Of a stretch of DNA of 64,000 nt, positions 47,135 through 57,777 are shown piece after piece (position 1 is the first letter of the stretch; each line of letters opens with the position of its first letter). This DNA comes from Strigamia acuminata (taxonomy: Eukaryota > Arthropoda > Chilopoda > Geophilomorpha > Linotaeniidae), in the NCBI GenBank assembly GCA_949358305.1, contig OX442315.1, positions 8,892,427-8,956,426 on the forward strand. The letters run 5' to 3'. The position numbers and the translations under genes are program-made. The notes below the pieces were generated by a model. The model was not told the origin of the DNA and searched no databases. It was given only the letters and a program-made list of their open reading frames with translations.

Positions 47135-47364
47135 ATGAAAATGGCATCTACTTTGTTTTTTCTCTTCTTTTTTATTCTGATTTTGATCCCAAAGTAAGTT
47201 AATTTCCAGATTGAATAGAAAACACAATTTTATTTGTTTCTTTAAGCATTTGTAGTGGTAAAGCTGCATGTGTTAAGAAATTTCTACCCTGCAAAACCTT
47301 CAAAGATTGCTGTCCAGGTATGGATTGTGAGCATCCGTCAAGTGATGTCTCCCAATGCTATTAA
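47135..47364 (+). CDS. ICK-d: secreted cystine-knot peptide
   Basis: Exon 1 47135-47193, intron 47194-47246 (53 bp, phase 2), exon 2 47247-47364 with TAA. Coding sequence and intron are identical to ICK-c, giving the same 58-residue precursor: signal peptide, then C-x6-C-x5-CC-x4-C-x9-C. About 540 bp around the gene differ from S1 at a single base, while the 45 bp just upstream differ at four, so the gene body is unusually conserved for its block. The decayed Copia 5' LTR lies 348 bp upstream and may have altered its control. Same uncertainty about function as its paralogues. Confidence 0.78.
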
Positions 47365-47493
47365 TACCAAAGTTAAAAATTCATGTAATTTACTAATTAA
47401 TAATTATTTGCTTGAAATGTAGTAAAAAATTAATTGATTATTAAAAATTTGTGAAACAATTTATTTTGAGGATATAGTTTATGACCGTGATTG

Positions 47494-48029
47494 TACAGTA
47501 GTGGAAAAAGGTTTGAAACCACTACAGGTTTTTTAGTTGCAAGTCAAATTTTGATGCCAACTCTTGCAGTTGTTACACCAAATTCTGCATTTGTTTCACC
47601 ACATTCTGAAGCAATATACTACTCTTCTTCCATTTAGAGATCAAATTAATGTTCCAATGTTTGAATTTCACCAAATAACGCACCTACTCAAGCTAAGGAC
47701 AACACCAAGTAATCTAAAATATTTAGTTAATTCAATGACAAATAGGTTCATTATAGTTATTAGAACGAATAGGAAGCATACCAAACATTAGAAATGAAAA
47801 TTGGTTATATTTTTGATGATTTAGAACACACGGTCTCAAACTTTTTTCAGCACAAATGACATTTTTTGAACAATTTTTTTTATTTCTTAAATTTGATTTG
47901 AGATATCATCTTAAAATTTTAAACAACGCTTTATTGTCATGATTTAAACCTGTAAATAAATTTTCAAGTCAAAATTTGACTTAGAACTAAGAAAGCTGTA
48001 GTGGTCTCAAACTTTTTTCCACCACTGTA
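47494..48029 (+). mobile_element. Tc1/mariner-type MITE, copy 3
   Basis: TA-bounded, CAGTAGTGGAAAAAGG start, inverted end near 48028. Counterpart of 36933-37469 in block S1. Confidence 0.78.
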
Positions 48030-48385
48030 CTTTTAAATATCGTATCAAAAGGAATGGCAGATTACTTGTTCCGTCTTATTTTTTAAAATTGATAAAAACA
48101 CTGGTTTTTACCTGATTTCTTTATAGTGTTTATTATCTGTTGATATTTCTTCTTCAGATTTTGTGCATGTGTTTTGTTGGGATAAGCCAAGATGAGTAAA
48201 TGGATTTTTTTCTAAGCTTTTTCTAAACATCTTGATGAGAGACTTTGAGTTGAAAAAAATTTGTCCTCTTTTAAGAAGTGTTTGTTTGCAAGTGTGAATA
48301 GCAATTCAAAGAGGATTTTTTCTTCTTTACCAATCTTGTATCCTTGAATGCAACTTGACTGCATTCAAATGACTGCAACTTTCAC

Positions 48386-49583
48386 ACACATAATTGACTT
48401 CTCGACAACCTTGTCTGCACTCTCACAGAAAATGTAGTTGTACACTTTCAAATACTTGAAATGTTGTCTAAAAATAGAAATTGGTGAATCAATAGAAATG
48501 TCAATACATTATTAACTTTCATCAATAATATGAAGACTTTAAAAGACATATTGAAGATTTTAAAAGACATATTGAAGACTTTAAAAGACATATTGAAGAC
48601 AACCTCTACTGTACTTGGGTGACACTTTAATCCTCATCGAAGGTTCATCTTTCGATATGCAAAGCCGGATAAGGTTTTATGCATGATGTGTGATTTCTGG
48701 ATTTTTGTAGTCATTTCTATGCCATTTTTTGTAGTCAGATTTATAATTCTGATTGAAAAAATGAAATTTCAATTTTTTTTTTTCTTCTTCATTTTTTCTA
48801 AGTTTTTGGAAAACCAATAAAAACTAAAACTTTGAATCTTATTTAATGAGCTTCTTATTCCCTAGTGACAGTGAATCCAATTTGCTTTTGAGTCTTTAGA
48901 ATACCATATAAGAAAAAAAATTCTTTGTTTTAAGTCATTATGATTTAATAAATTTTCTTAGAAAAAAAATGGCATTTTTTTTTTTTTTTGCTTTCTAGAA
49001 TCACATACTTAAGCTAAAACACTAAAAAAAAGTGTTGAGTGGTTTTGATTGGTTCAAGACAAGAAATTAATCTTTTTTTTATGCGCGCTTTAAAAGCGTT
49101 AAGCTGCTTTTTCAAGATGCGATGAATCAATTTGTGAGATTGAGCATTACTGGGTGTTTTTAATAACCCTTTTTAATTTTTACTATATTGTTGCTACGTA
49201 TATACGAGAGTGTTGTGATATTTTGTGTTAATGTGTAATTAATATTTACCTTGATTGAGGCTAGTGAAAAGCTATGACGTGTTTTTGAACTTCCTGTATC
49301 CTGGTTCAGTCTAAATGAGTAACCGCCATGTTTTAACAACCATTGGAGTGTATTCACAATTCAAAGTGAATAAATACCTTAGGTATTTTGATTTTATATG
49401 CAGACACAAGAAAACGTGTGTGTAGAGTTACATTTACAAAAAAGTACACTAAATTTTCATTCCTGTTCAGAATTACAATAGATGGGGATTAAAACCCTTT
49501 TCTTAGAATTAATACAATGTGGGTCACAGGTGTGAGTTTACATCTGTGCCACGGTGGTCAAATGTACAAACTAACTTATCATA
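48386..49583. other. Intergenic with a short 21-bp tandem repeat
   Basis: Three tandem copies of GAAGACTTTAAAAGACATATT at 48532-48594 (one base differs in the middle copy). Long T-runs near 48770 and 48975. No gene is seen. Confidence 0.55.
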
Positions 49584-51315
49584 CCGCTTTGATTAAACAC
49601 CCAGGTTCATTAAGACGCCGGGCCCGTTTTAACGCCGGGCAGTCATCTACGATTTACAGAATTGGCGCCGGCCCCGATTAAGCGTTTAATCGCCGATATT
49701 TTTTGTTGAAATGGTTTCATGTGTGCAATTATAAACTCTGTGTAATGTTGTGTTGATTTGCTTTGCAATTAATAGTTTTCCTAATATAAGTGATGCTCGC
49801 ATCAATGCTCTGTAAATCTCGTTTGTTGTTAATTACTTTTTACTCACTAGAGCACTCTCTCAATGGATGATCGTTGTATGTTTTCGCTCGCCATTTTCTC
49901 TTTTTTCGGAATAAATATCTAAGAGGGAGTTTTTAGCATTATCAAACATAAAACGTGAACTTCTCCTTATATTAATTCCATTAAAAAACGCTGTAAAGAG
50001 AAAAACCAGACACAGCTGAAATAAGTCTTTTTATAATGATTCATAAAAAGAGAATTATACACGACATCTGTGACACACTTGTGCCATATGTCCATATGTC
50101 AGGTCTGGGACCCTTAAAAAAATTAATAATAATAATTTTTAGTCAAGAGGGTTATGAATCCTTGTTCACACAGAAGTCAGGGGGTTTTTATTACCCGGTT
50201 GTTATCTTCCGATGTTGAGCTCACATGTAATTTTTACGATGTCGTCAAACAGTCCACAGATTAGACAAATGTGTGTACAAGTTGAAAAACAGACGAAATG
50301 TGGGCTTTGCAGCTTTGCACACGCTCTCCGTGTGTGGCGTCAAGACATTAAAAAGCAGGATGATGTTGCAGTTGAGGAGTTTTAATGGTCTTTTCTCACT
50401 GACCCTTGTTTGAAGATTATATTGGAAGCTGTGTCCTCGTTTTCAGAAAGCTTGCGTGTTATCCGGGTTTAGAACACTGGCGATAGAAAAAATGGCTGTT
50501 GAGAGCCATCAAGGGGTCAAATGATTTATATTGTCACAAGGTTGTAAGAAATGCAACAGATGACATTCTAGTTTTGCTAAAATCATATGAAGTTTATTGT
50601 ACACTTTTATCTACTTAATTCTTAGACACAAAAGGCTTAGAAGTGTTAGGGCGAATTAATAAAAATGTAACAGCCATTTTGCATTCAATAAAAATGTCAT
50701 TTTGAATTATTTTATGTTGTTGTTTTGAATTATTTTATGTTGTTATTTTGAATTATTTTGTGTAGTTATTTTGAATTTTTTTGTATTATTTTGAATTTTT
50801 TAAATTGTTATTTTGAATTTTTTAAGTTACCATTTTGAGTTTTCTAGCCGAAAGTATCTTTTAAATGCTTTTATATAGCCTTTTATTAGACCATCGCCGA
50901 ATAAAATTTAAAATCAAATTTGTCTGCTTTGTCTGTCAGTATTTCTGGGTGGAAATTCAATAAAATATTGACTATGGCATTTTACCAAAATGATGGCTGT
51001 AACAAAGAAATTGTATTACATTTCCTTCTTTCTATTCTATAAACTTCATAATGTTGAAACCACGATGATATTTTGAATTTCGAAAGCCCTCATCACTATG
51101 GATGGATCACAAATGTCAAATTATGTAAAAATGTTCGTAGGAAAAAAAAGACAATTTTGTGCAAAATGTCGCCGTGCACTGACACTAACGTAAGCATAGG
51201 GGAATGGATAGACAAGAAGAGATCTAAGGTTTTCAGAAGAAAATGAACAAATACAGAAATAAATTCCAAGCAATTTTAAACTAAATTTGAAAACAAAATG
51301 AAATAAAAAAATAAT

Positions 51316-51387
51316 TTCCCATGCCGGGAATCGAACCCGGGCCTCCTGGGTGAGAGCCAGGTATCCTAACCACTAGACAACATGGGA
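51316..51387 (-). tRNA. tRNA-Glu (anticodon CTC), copy 1
   Basis: 72 nt on the minus strand. The acceptor stem TCCCATG pairs with CATGGGA, discriminator A. The anticodon stem CCTGG/CCAGG encloses loop CTCTCAC with anticodon CTC. The T arm contains GGTTCGATTCC (B box) and the D arm TAGTGGTTAGG. A T-run terminator follows on the minus strand (51304-51309). All stems are intact, so it is probably functional. Confidence 0.95.
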
Positions 51388-51652
51388 AGACATATGTCAG
51401 GACGTTGCCAGTACATCATCACTTTTCACATATTTAGACAGGACAATTAGCAATTCATTTATTTGTGATTTTTAATCTTTTAGTAAAATGTTCTATGGAA
51501 AAAAACAACAACTTTATGCAAAATGTTACAATGAGTATTGGGAAAAGAAGGGACAAGAAGATTAGGAAGGTTTTTATAGCAAAATTAACGGATGCAAGAC
51601 AAATAAAAACAAACAATTTTAAACTAAATTAGAAAATAAAAAACATATATAT

Positions 51653-51724
51653 TTCCCACGCCGGGAATCGAACCCGGGCCTCCTGGGTGAGAGCCAGGTA
51701 TCCTAACCACTAGACAACATGGGA
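51653..51724 (-). tRNA. tRNA-Glu (anticodon CTC), copy 2
   Basis: 72 nt, same as copy 1 except for a base near the 3' end of the acceptor stem that gives a T-G wobble. A T6 terminator follows on the minus strand (51638-51643). The two copies and their flanks repeat at 337 bp spacing (shared AATTTTAAACTAAATT and GTGCAAAATG-like landmarks), so this is a tandem duplication of a unit larger than the gene. Confidence 0.95.
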
Positions 51725-51785
51725 AGATCAGTGCTAAAACGGGCCCGGCATCTTAATAAACCCAGGCGTTTAAACGAGGCAGTAC

Positions 51786-53178
51786 AATATTCTGATTTTC
51801 AGTCTTTTCGTAAAATGATGGCTATTTAATTGTCGTATTAGATCGATGTTGGATCCTCGTTCACAATAATTTATCAACAAATAGTCATCGGCTTCAGTTT
51901 GACGCGACTATAAAAATAAAAAATATTCGGTACACAATATTATTCATTCAATATATTGGCAAGGCCTTGTAGCCAATGTGAGAGGGTGATAAAAGATGAT
52001 ATAGATGGCACCTGTATAATTTTATAGTAAATCATTGCAGAATCAATTACTTTTATGAAATAATACACAATCTTAACATTTTTATTATTGTTTATACACT
52101 ATGGGATTACCCATAAATTAGATTTTACTGAGGATTCTTGTTGGGGCTTGGGAGTGAGATAAAGACAACAGGAATTGTAAATTGTGATTGATCCAACTGA
52201 CTCTTTGACAATAAAAACAGATGAAATGGAGGTTTTGAATTTTATGTCCTGTTTTTGAATAAGATTTCGGTCAAGGGTCACACCAAGTGCTAACTTCAAA
52301 AACTGATGTTGATTGTGCTTGCTTCTTTACAATGCTGAAAGGCAAAATAAGTTTCTCTTTCTATTTGGGACTTTCCTAGTATATTTAACCTAAAATGCTG
52401 GGAAAGTGACAGATTTATTTCCACACCTTCGGCATCGCGCTATCGACATCCATAACACATTATTTATAAATAAAACTGTGTCTTAAAGTTGATGCAGAAA
52501 TGAAAATAATGTAAAACTGGATACATGCCAGAGCAAATTTTTTAGAATGCATCTTTCAAATACAGTGGTATACATTGTAATGCTGGGAGGTTATTTGGAG
52601 CTTGCACTCTGGATCGAATTCCTGATTGTCTGTTTGCCAGACAGGTGTCTTTGCTGTTAAGAGGTTGTTGTCTTGTTGTGTCTTTGGTGTCTTTGGATAG
52701 CATAGTGGATAGTGCACTTTTGGCAAATAGTGGAACCACTATCAGTCAACAATGACAATAAAGCTTAACCTGATGCCTGTGCAAGCAGGGACACAATGTC
52801 CATTATGGCATTTGGCCAAAGACCAATTGGGAGACTGGCTTCAGACTACATGCAGCCAATCAGCTGAATTGACAAAACATTTTGTCAAGAATTTATCGCT
52901 ACCTAAGATACATCATAAAATAACAACCAATAAATAAAGCTGTTTCAAAATAGTCCTTGGTTGTTTATCACTACCACATCGCCCTCGGTTGGCGAATTTT
53001 GAAATAAATTGTTTAGTAAAAAGGAAAACAGTTCTTTAAGAAAATTTACAAAGTACAATTTTTGTGCTGGAATATATATATATATAATTTACTAACATAA
53101 AAAAATATCTCGATTGTTTCTTCGAAAGTTCGTAATAACATCGTCACGTGATCGCACATGCGCGCTTTGAAAACAATA
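51786..53178. other. Intergenic; possible promoter region at its right end
   Basis: Short frames at 52542-52937 show no recognised protein. The last 60 bp before 53179 contain CACGTG and GCGCGC motifs typical of a GC-richer promoter. Confidence 0.4.
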
Positions 53179-53562
53179 ATGGCGGCGGAGTCGGCATGGC
53201 GTGATAATCGCGGCAGCAAATTAAGAAATTGTAAGTTAAATTCTGAACGAAACGAAACGAAATCACTCTTTATTATTTTGCTAATACGTTAATCTAATAA
53301 ATCATAATGCATTCCAGACACTATCTGCCAAAACGTCGAAGATTTATCTCACATTATCCGGCAGCACGGACAAAGCGACCAATTAATCACGGTGACAGAT
53401 TTGGGAATTAAAATCAGAAACATTAATGCCACCAGACATTTAGTGCAGCCTGATCCCCTATTGAATTCTAATTGTTTTTATCCTTTTCCACAACCATCAA
53501 TCATCTTTTATTATGCTCCAAAATGGCAAACTCCCATTCATCCTAATAATCTCAAGAGGTAA
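53179..53562 (+). CDS. Spliced host gene of unknown function (first two exons)
   Basis: Exon 1 53179-53230 starts in AATAATGGCGGCGGAG, resembling the TISU/YY1 element around starts with very short leaders. GT-AG intron 53231-53317 (87 bp). Exon 2 53318-53558 keeps 80 codons open. The protein begins MAAESAWRDNRGSK and is hydrophilic, without signal peptide or membrane segment; later it reads FYPFPQPSIIFYYAPKW. I do not recognise the family. The gene may end at the TAA at 53560-53562 (98 residues), or splice from the AG|GTAATT donor at 53558. Splicing to an acceptor at 56997 would add a short tail ending in stop 57049-57051 (115 residues). The most protein-like frames of the downstream candidates (53642, 56997) do not match the exon 2 phase, so the 3' structure is unresolved. 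Confidence 0.6.
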
Positions 53563-53641
53563 TTAATAATTAGATGTAATACTTCCCATCATGTCTCATT
53601 AATTAGTGGCGCTTAATCACCTAAATAAGCCTTGCAACTAG

Positions 53642-53721
53642 ATATACCCATCAGAGCAATGGAGAGTGCTAATGTGTCCGGACAAAACTGAAATTGAAAT
53701 GTTAGTGAAACTCATTAGCAG
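53642..53721 (+). other. Possible internal exon downstream of the 53179 gene
   Basis: 80 bp between CAACTAG and a GTGCCT donor. The frame from the first base reads IYPSEQWRVLMCPDKTEIEM, which looks like protein. It needs phase 0 from the exon before, whereas exon 2 of the gene ends in phase 2. It may belong to an alternative form, or an indel may separate them. Confidence 0.3.
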
Positions 53722-53889
53722 GTGCCTGTCACCTTAGAATGGTGACTAATGATTTGAAGGCCTCTCAGGGAATTTCAGGAAAAATATTTTTAATAAACAA
53801 ATATGGAGGCAACTCTATAAGTTGCAGTTGTGATATAATAAATTAAAATTATTCATCTCGATGTGCACATTTTAAATGCGATAAAATCA

Positions 53890-54032
53890 AATCGTCGTAA
53901 CGAGAATTCGTTATATCGAAATTTTTTAACATGGTGTTCTATGGCCAGCCAACCATCCCAGCCATTTTTAGGTATTCGTTATATCGATAATTCGTTATAT
54001 CGCGATTCGTTATAAAGAGTTTCGACTGTAGT
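53890..54032. mobile_element. pogo-like MITE
   Basis: GTAACGAGAATTCGTTATAT at the left and ATTCGTTATAAAGAGTTTCG at the right form imperfect inverted ends, with several TTCGTTATATCGA repeats between. The middle (AACATGGTGTTCTATGGCC) matches 30840. No transposase. Confidence 0.5.
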
Positions 54033-54945
54033 GTGGTTTTAGACCATAGGATAGGTGTATGAATGTGCATCTGTGTTTGTAGAGGAGATATCTGCAGATT
54101 CTATCTGTGTGGGGTTGAGGGATGATAATCAAATTAGTGTCATGTTGGTTTGGGGTTCTGTACGGTGAGATTTGCAAGATATGTTTGGTTTGTAAGGCAG
54201 CATTCGCATTTTAGAAATTTAAATTATAATTTGTGGGGTAAAAGGAGATTTATTGATCGGTAAGAAAACAAAACAAATTGGAATTGTGCAGATAGAGGAT
54301 GCTCTTGTTTAGTTTGCAAGTTCCACATGTGCAGAAGTTGATATTTGTTGTTGGTTTAATGAAATTGATGACTATGGGGTTTGCAAGTGCAGTTGAGCAT
54401 CGATTATCCGAACATCGGTTAAGCGAATGACTGGTTATTTGAAAAATTGTAATCGATTTTTAAGGATTTTTTATTGATTTTGTAATCAATTTTTAATGAT
54501 TTTTAACAATTTATTATTGTTTTTTTTTATTTTCATGGACAGTCATGGACAATAAAAATTCCCTTCAGTTTAGATTGTTTTAATTTTATCTACAAGTACC
54601 AGGTGGCATAAAAATCCATTGAGATTCAATGACATCAATCTTGACCCGGTCTCACGTCATGCCCTACCAGCCGTATTAAAAGATAGACCAGGCAAATAAT
54701 TGGCGTCTTTTCCCGATTTTTAGTGAATTTTGATGAATTTTGTTGGTTTTTGATGGAGTTTATTGAATTTTGACGAATTTTTAATGAATTTTAGTGAAGT
54801 TTAAGAAATTTCAAGGAATGTTAGTGATTTTTAATGAAAGGGTGACAATTTTTTTGGCCAGAATTGTACATAAAAATTGTCTGATTATGTGAACAAATCG
54901 GTTTTATGAACACCCATGTCTCCCAATTAATTCAGATAATTGATG
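54033..54945. other. Non-coding, degenerate TTTTTAATGAATTTT-type repetition
   Basis: Irregular T-rich repetition at 54450-54550 and 54710-54840. No gene. It would lie within intron 2 if the 53179 gene continues to 56997. Confidence 0.4.
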
Positions 54946-54953
54946 CTGTACCA

Positions 54954-55077
54954 CAGGGCCGTTTCGACCTATGAGGCGAAGAGGCGGCCGCCAGGTGGCC
55001 ATGCCGTGGTAAGTAACTTTACCAAGGCATGGCCACCTGGCGGCCGCCTCTTCGCCTCATAGGTCGAAACGGCCCTG
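54954..55077. mobile_element. 124-bp hAT-type MITE
   Basis: CAGGGCCGTTTCGACC ends; the arms are complementary over about 50 bp around a short centre, making an almost perfect hairpin. 8-bp flanks CTGTACCA and CTGTACCG (54946-54953, 55078-55085) are a near-perfect duplication. The CAG start and 8-bp target are hAT hallmarks. Much richer in GC than its surroundings. Confidence 0.82.
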
Positions 55078-55837
55078 CTGTACCGTACGAGAGGTTTATT
55101 GTGGATTTGGATTTATTTGAACATACGTGCAGTGAATTTAATGTGTTTACTTGTAGCCTCAAATAAACGCCGGGCGTTAATTAATTTCCCGACTGACTCC
55201 TCCACCTTCGGCACCTATTTGAAGCCTGATGGGCGACATTATTTTTATTTATTTTTAACAACTTTTAACTGCTTTTAAAAACTTTTAATTATTTTTAACT
55301 CTCTAAATCGATAAAATACAGAATTTGTTTTATTGATTCTTTATTTTTTAAAGAAATTCTCATTTATTTTTTTTTTTTGTTTGCATAGTTTAACTTGCTA
55401 CAAAGGATTTTGAGCTGCATAAATCCTTCAAGCCCCCATTCCCCCAAAGACTAATAAGCCTTGCACATGTCTCCATTTTTCCAAAATTTATTGTGACAAG
55501 GAATTCTTCATTCTTCAACCATCTTCTTTCGATTACGATTTATAAAAGTGTACGTTTTCTTTTATGTGCCGGCTCAAAACAAATCATTTGGAAATGCTTG
55601 CGGTTTTAAACATGGTTGAATCATACCAGCTGTCTCCTGTTGTCCTCAGACAAAAATGTTGTTGTCATGTTAAATAAAAGACGACAAACTACGTTTTTGC
55701 ATGTGCAAAACATGCAAATTCTTCCCTGTGCGAGCGAATGGTTCTGCACAAAGCAGTCGTGTTTACGTGAATACTTTTTTAAGAAAGTAAAATGTAGTTT
55801 TTCACTTTTCTGTAAAACTGTATTGTAGCACGGCCGA

Positions 55838-56465
55838 CTGGAAACGGTTATTCATTCCGCGGTTATTTATTCCGCGGTTGCTTCCCCCCACCCTTGACCC
55901 CCGCGAACCTAACCTTACCAGTGTTTTTTAAACAAATCCCAGTATTGTAATTTTTTTTTTCTATTTTAAAATTCCGCGGTTAATCAGTAACCGATTTTTA
56001 AATTCGGCGGTTATTTATTTCGCGATTACCGTACCGCCCCATTTAAAAGCCCGGGTTCATTCAAGCGCCCGCCCCGTTTTAGCGCCTGGAAGTCAGCACC
56101 CCAAAAGTTTATAGGCGCCCGGCCCGTATTAACGCCGGGGTTCAAATAAGCGCCGGGTTAACGGGTACGTCCAGATAACGTGCAGTACTGCTGTAATTCG
56201 CTGGATGAAATCTGCACGAAAATTGACGCTGCTGCCATTGTTGGCACTTCAAATCCAGGTGCCTTTGCAGTTTCGGGCCATTTGTTAGCTAAATGGGACG
56301 TGTAAATTGTAAAAATACAAATTTAATTCAATAAAAAAATTTTAATCCAAAAAAAATTTTTTTTAGATTAGTAATTTACATTTTTTTCTGATTAATCGCC
56401 CGGTTCATTTTAGCGCCGGGCCTCAAAATTTATTTCCGCGGTTATTATTTCTACGGTTATTACGT
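55838..56465. repeat. Region of CCGCGGTTATT and GCGCCGGG repeats
   Basis: TTCCGCGGTTATTTATT-type motifs recur at 55856-55882, 55974-56024 and 56440-56460, flanking a TACCGTACCGCCCC terminus (56027) of the same family as 35101 with several GCGCCSGG motifs to about 56160 and again near 56395. Probably nested remnants of two element families. No coding sequence. Confidence 0.45.
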
Positions 56466-56781
56466 AACCCCTTATTGACATTATAAACGTATTTGTTTGA
56501 TTCTAAGATCTCATCGATTGTAAGATTCGACTCGTTTTTAGAGATGTTTATATAGGAACAAAGTGCATCTTACAATCGAAGAAATACGCAAGAAACAAAA
56601 TATATTTATGAAAAATATTTTACACTAGGAATAAATAATCGCTTATTTTCCAGCAAAAATAATCTAACATAATAAATTTACAAATTTTATTGATTTCTCC
56701 TTTACCATCTAGTTAAAAATAATTTTTTTCCTGTCCTGCATATGATTGTGCATTTAGTTAAGGACAATTTTTTTATCTTTA

Positions 56782-56792
56782 TTTATGTTCAT

Positions 56793-56823
<31 letters not shown>

Positions 56824-56853
56824 TCTTTATTTATTTATCTTTATTTATTTATC
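56782..56853. repeat. (ATTT)n microsatellite
   Basis: About 70 bp of ATTT/CTTT tetranucleotides. Confidence 0.9.
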
Positions 56854-56996
56854 TTCACGGTTCTAAAAATCTGCTTGATGGTGGTAAATTAACTAAATAA
56901 AATAAACAAACACTAATGGTTTAATTACAGCTTGAATGGATCGGAAATTCAAACAGCATTGCATTCCATGAATGAAAATCTTTTTTCTCCCTACAG

Positions 56997-57089
56997 ATGT
57001 CTCTGCTGTGGAATTGATCAATGCACTGGACACAGTGTGGAAGATACTTGAGGATAAGGCTACTCACAATTCAACATCCGGCTGATGGA
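56997..57089 (+). other. Possible terminal exon on the plus strand
   Basis: A strong acceptor (TTTTTTCTCCCTACAG) precedes it. The third frame reads VSAVELINALDTVWKILEDK and ends GSG-like before TGA at 57087-57089, a helical, protein-like C-terminus. That frame needs a preceding exon ending in phase 1, which exon 2 of the 53179 gene does not. The phase-compatible frame stops at 57051 after LCCGIDQCTGH. It may belong to the same gene through an unseen exon. Confidence 0.35.
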
Positions 57090-57777
57090 TGGTCCAACTT
57101 GAGTGAATAAGGTAAGGTTAATTGCTTTTGAGATTAGAAATTACAATGGGCGTAGAAATTAACTGAAAAAGGAAAGAAATTTTGCCACAGTTATTATTTT
57201 TGTGTTTTGTGGATTTGAAAGAACCACAAACTATGAGTTGAGTGAATTCAGCGGTTTTTAATTAGACATTATTTTGGTCAATAAAACTGCTGCAAGTTTT
57301 ATGGGATCTCAGTTTGGTTGGATTGTGTAGACCCAGTCTGTTGTTTCTAATGGATAAGATTGCAGTAGGGACTGAAAATGAAATGCAATTGAACCATTGT
57401 CAAGGCACCTGTGTGCCAAGTAAGAAGCGGATGTGGGTTGAATTTTTAAACTTTCCTACGTGGTTTTAATGAAAAATCAAAATGGTGTTGGTACAATGGT
57501 CATGTAAAATTTAAGTAGCGTTTTCCCCAGGTTTGTTCAAAGTTTTAGTTGATACTGTTTTGACACCAGGATATTTTGGGATTCGAGTCGCGGCGAATAT
57601 TCAAATTAATTCACCAAAAAAAATTATCGGTTCATGTAATTTATTTTGTGAAAGCAAAATTTATTTAAGTGTTTAAGCTGTATAAATACAATAAAATAAA
57701 AATTGATAACAAAAATAGCTCCAATTTTGAAAAATGATGTAGTTAAATTGCCACATTGGTGCTGTGAACCGAGGTCA
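57090..57777. other. Intergenic, nothing recognised
   Basis: AT-rich; a donor-like AAG|GTAAGG at 57112 could be an untranslated-region splice site. Nothing else seen. Confidence 0.4.

Larger units (their letters stand above)
40211..48385 (+). repeat. Duplicated block S2 carrying ICK-d, interrupted by insertions
   Basis: Collinear with S1. Private insertions are a 306-bp solo LTR at 40965 and a decayed Copia element at 41835. Removing them restores alignment with S1 and S0. The left end is abrupt at the LTR-like block, so about 200 bp of S1 sequence is missing. Confidence 0.85.
49584..51785. repeat. Possible 2.2-kb element bounded by TACCG...ACGCC-family ends
   Basis: The left end (TACCGCTTTGATTAAACACC, with GCCGGGCCCGTTTTAACGCC close inside) and the right end near 51733-51785 (inverted GGGCCCGGCATCTTAATAAA and TTTAAACGAGGCAGTAC) match as inverted repeats over about 50 bp. 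Between them are AT-rich DNA, a TTTTGAATTATTTTATGTTG-type tandem stretch at 50695-50825 and two tRNA-Glu genes near the right end. No transposase. The ends might instead be two independent insertions. Confidence 0.4.

Noticed and set aside
52542-52740. tRNA-like A-box (TAGCATAGTGG) near 52695 and a B-box-like GGATCGAATTCC near 52612
   Set aside because: Boxes are in the wrong order for one strand and no cloverleaf can be folded; not called as tRNA or SINE.
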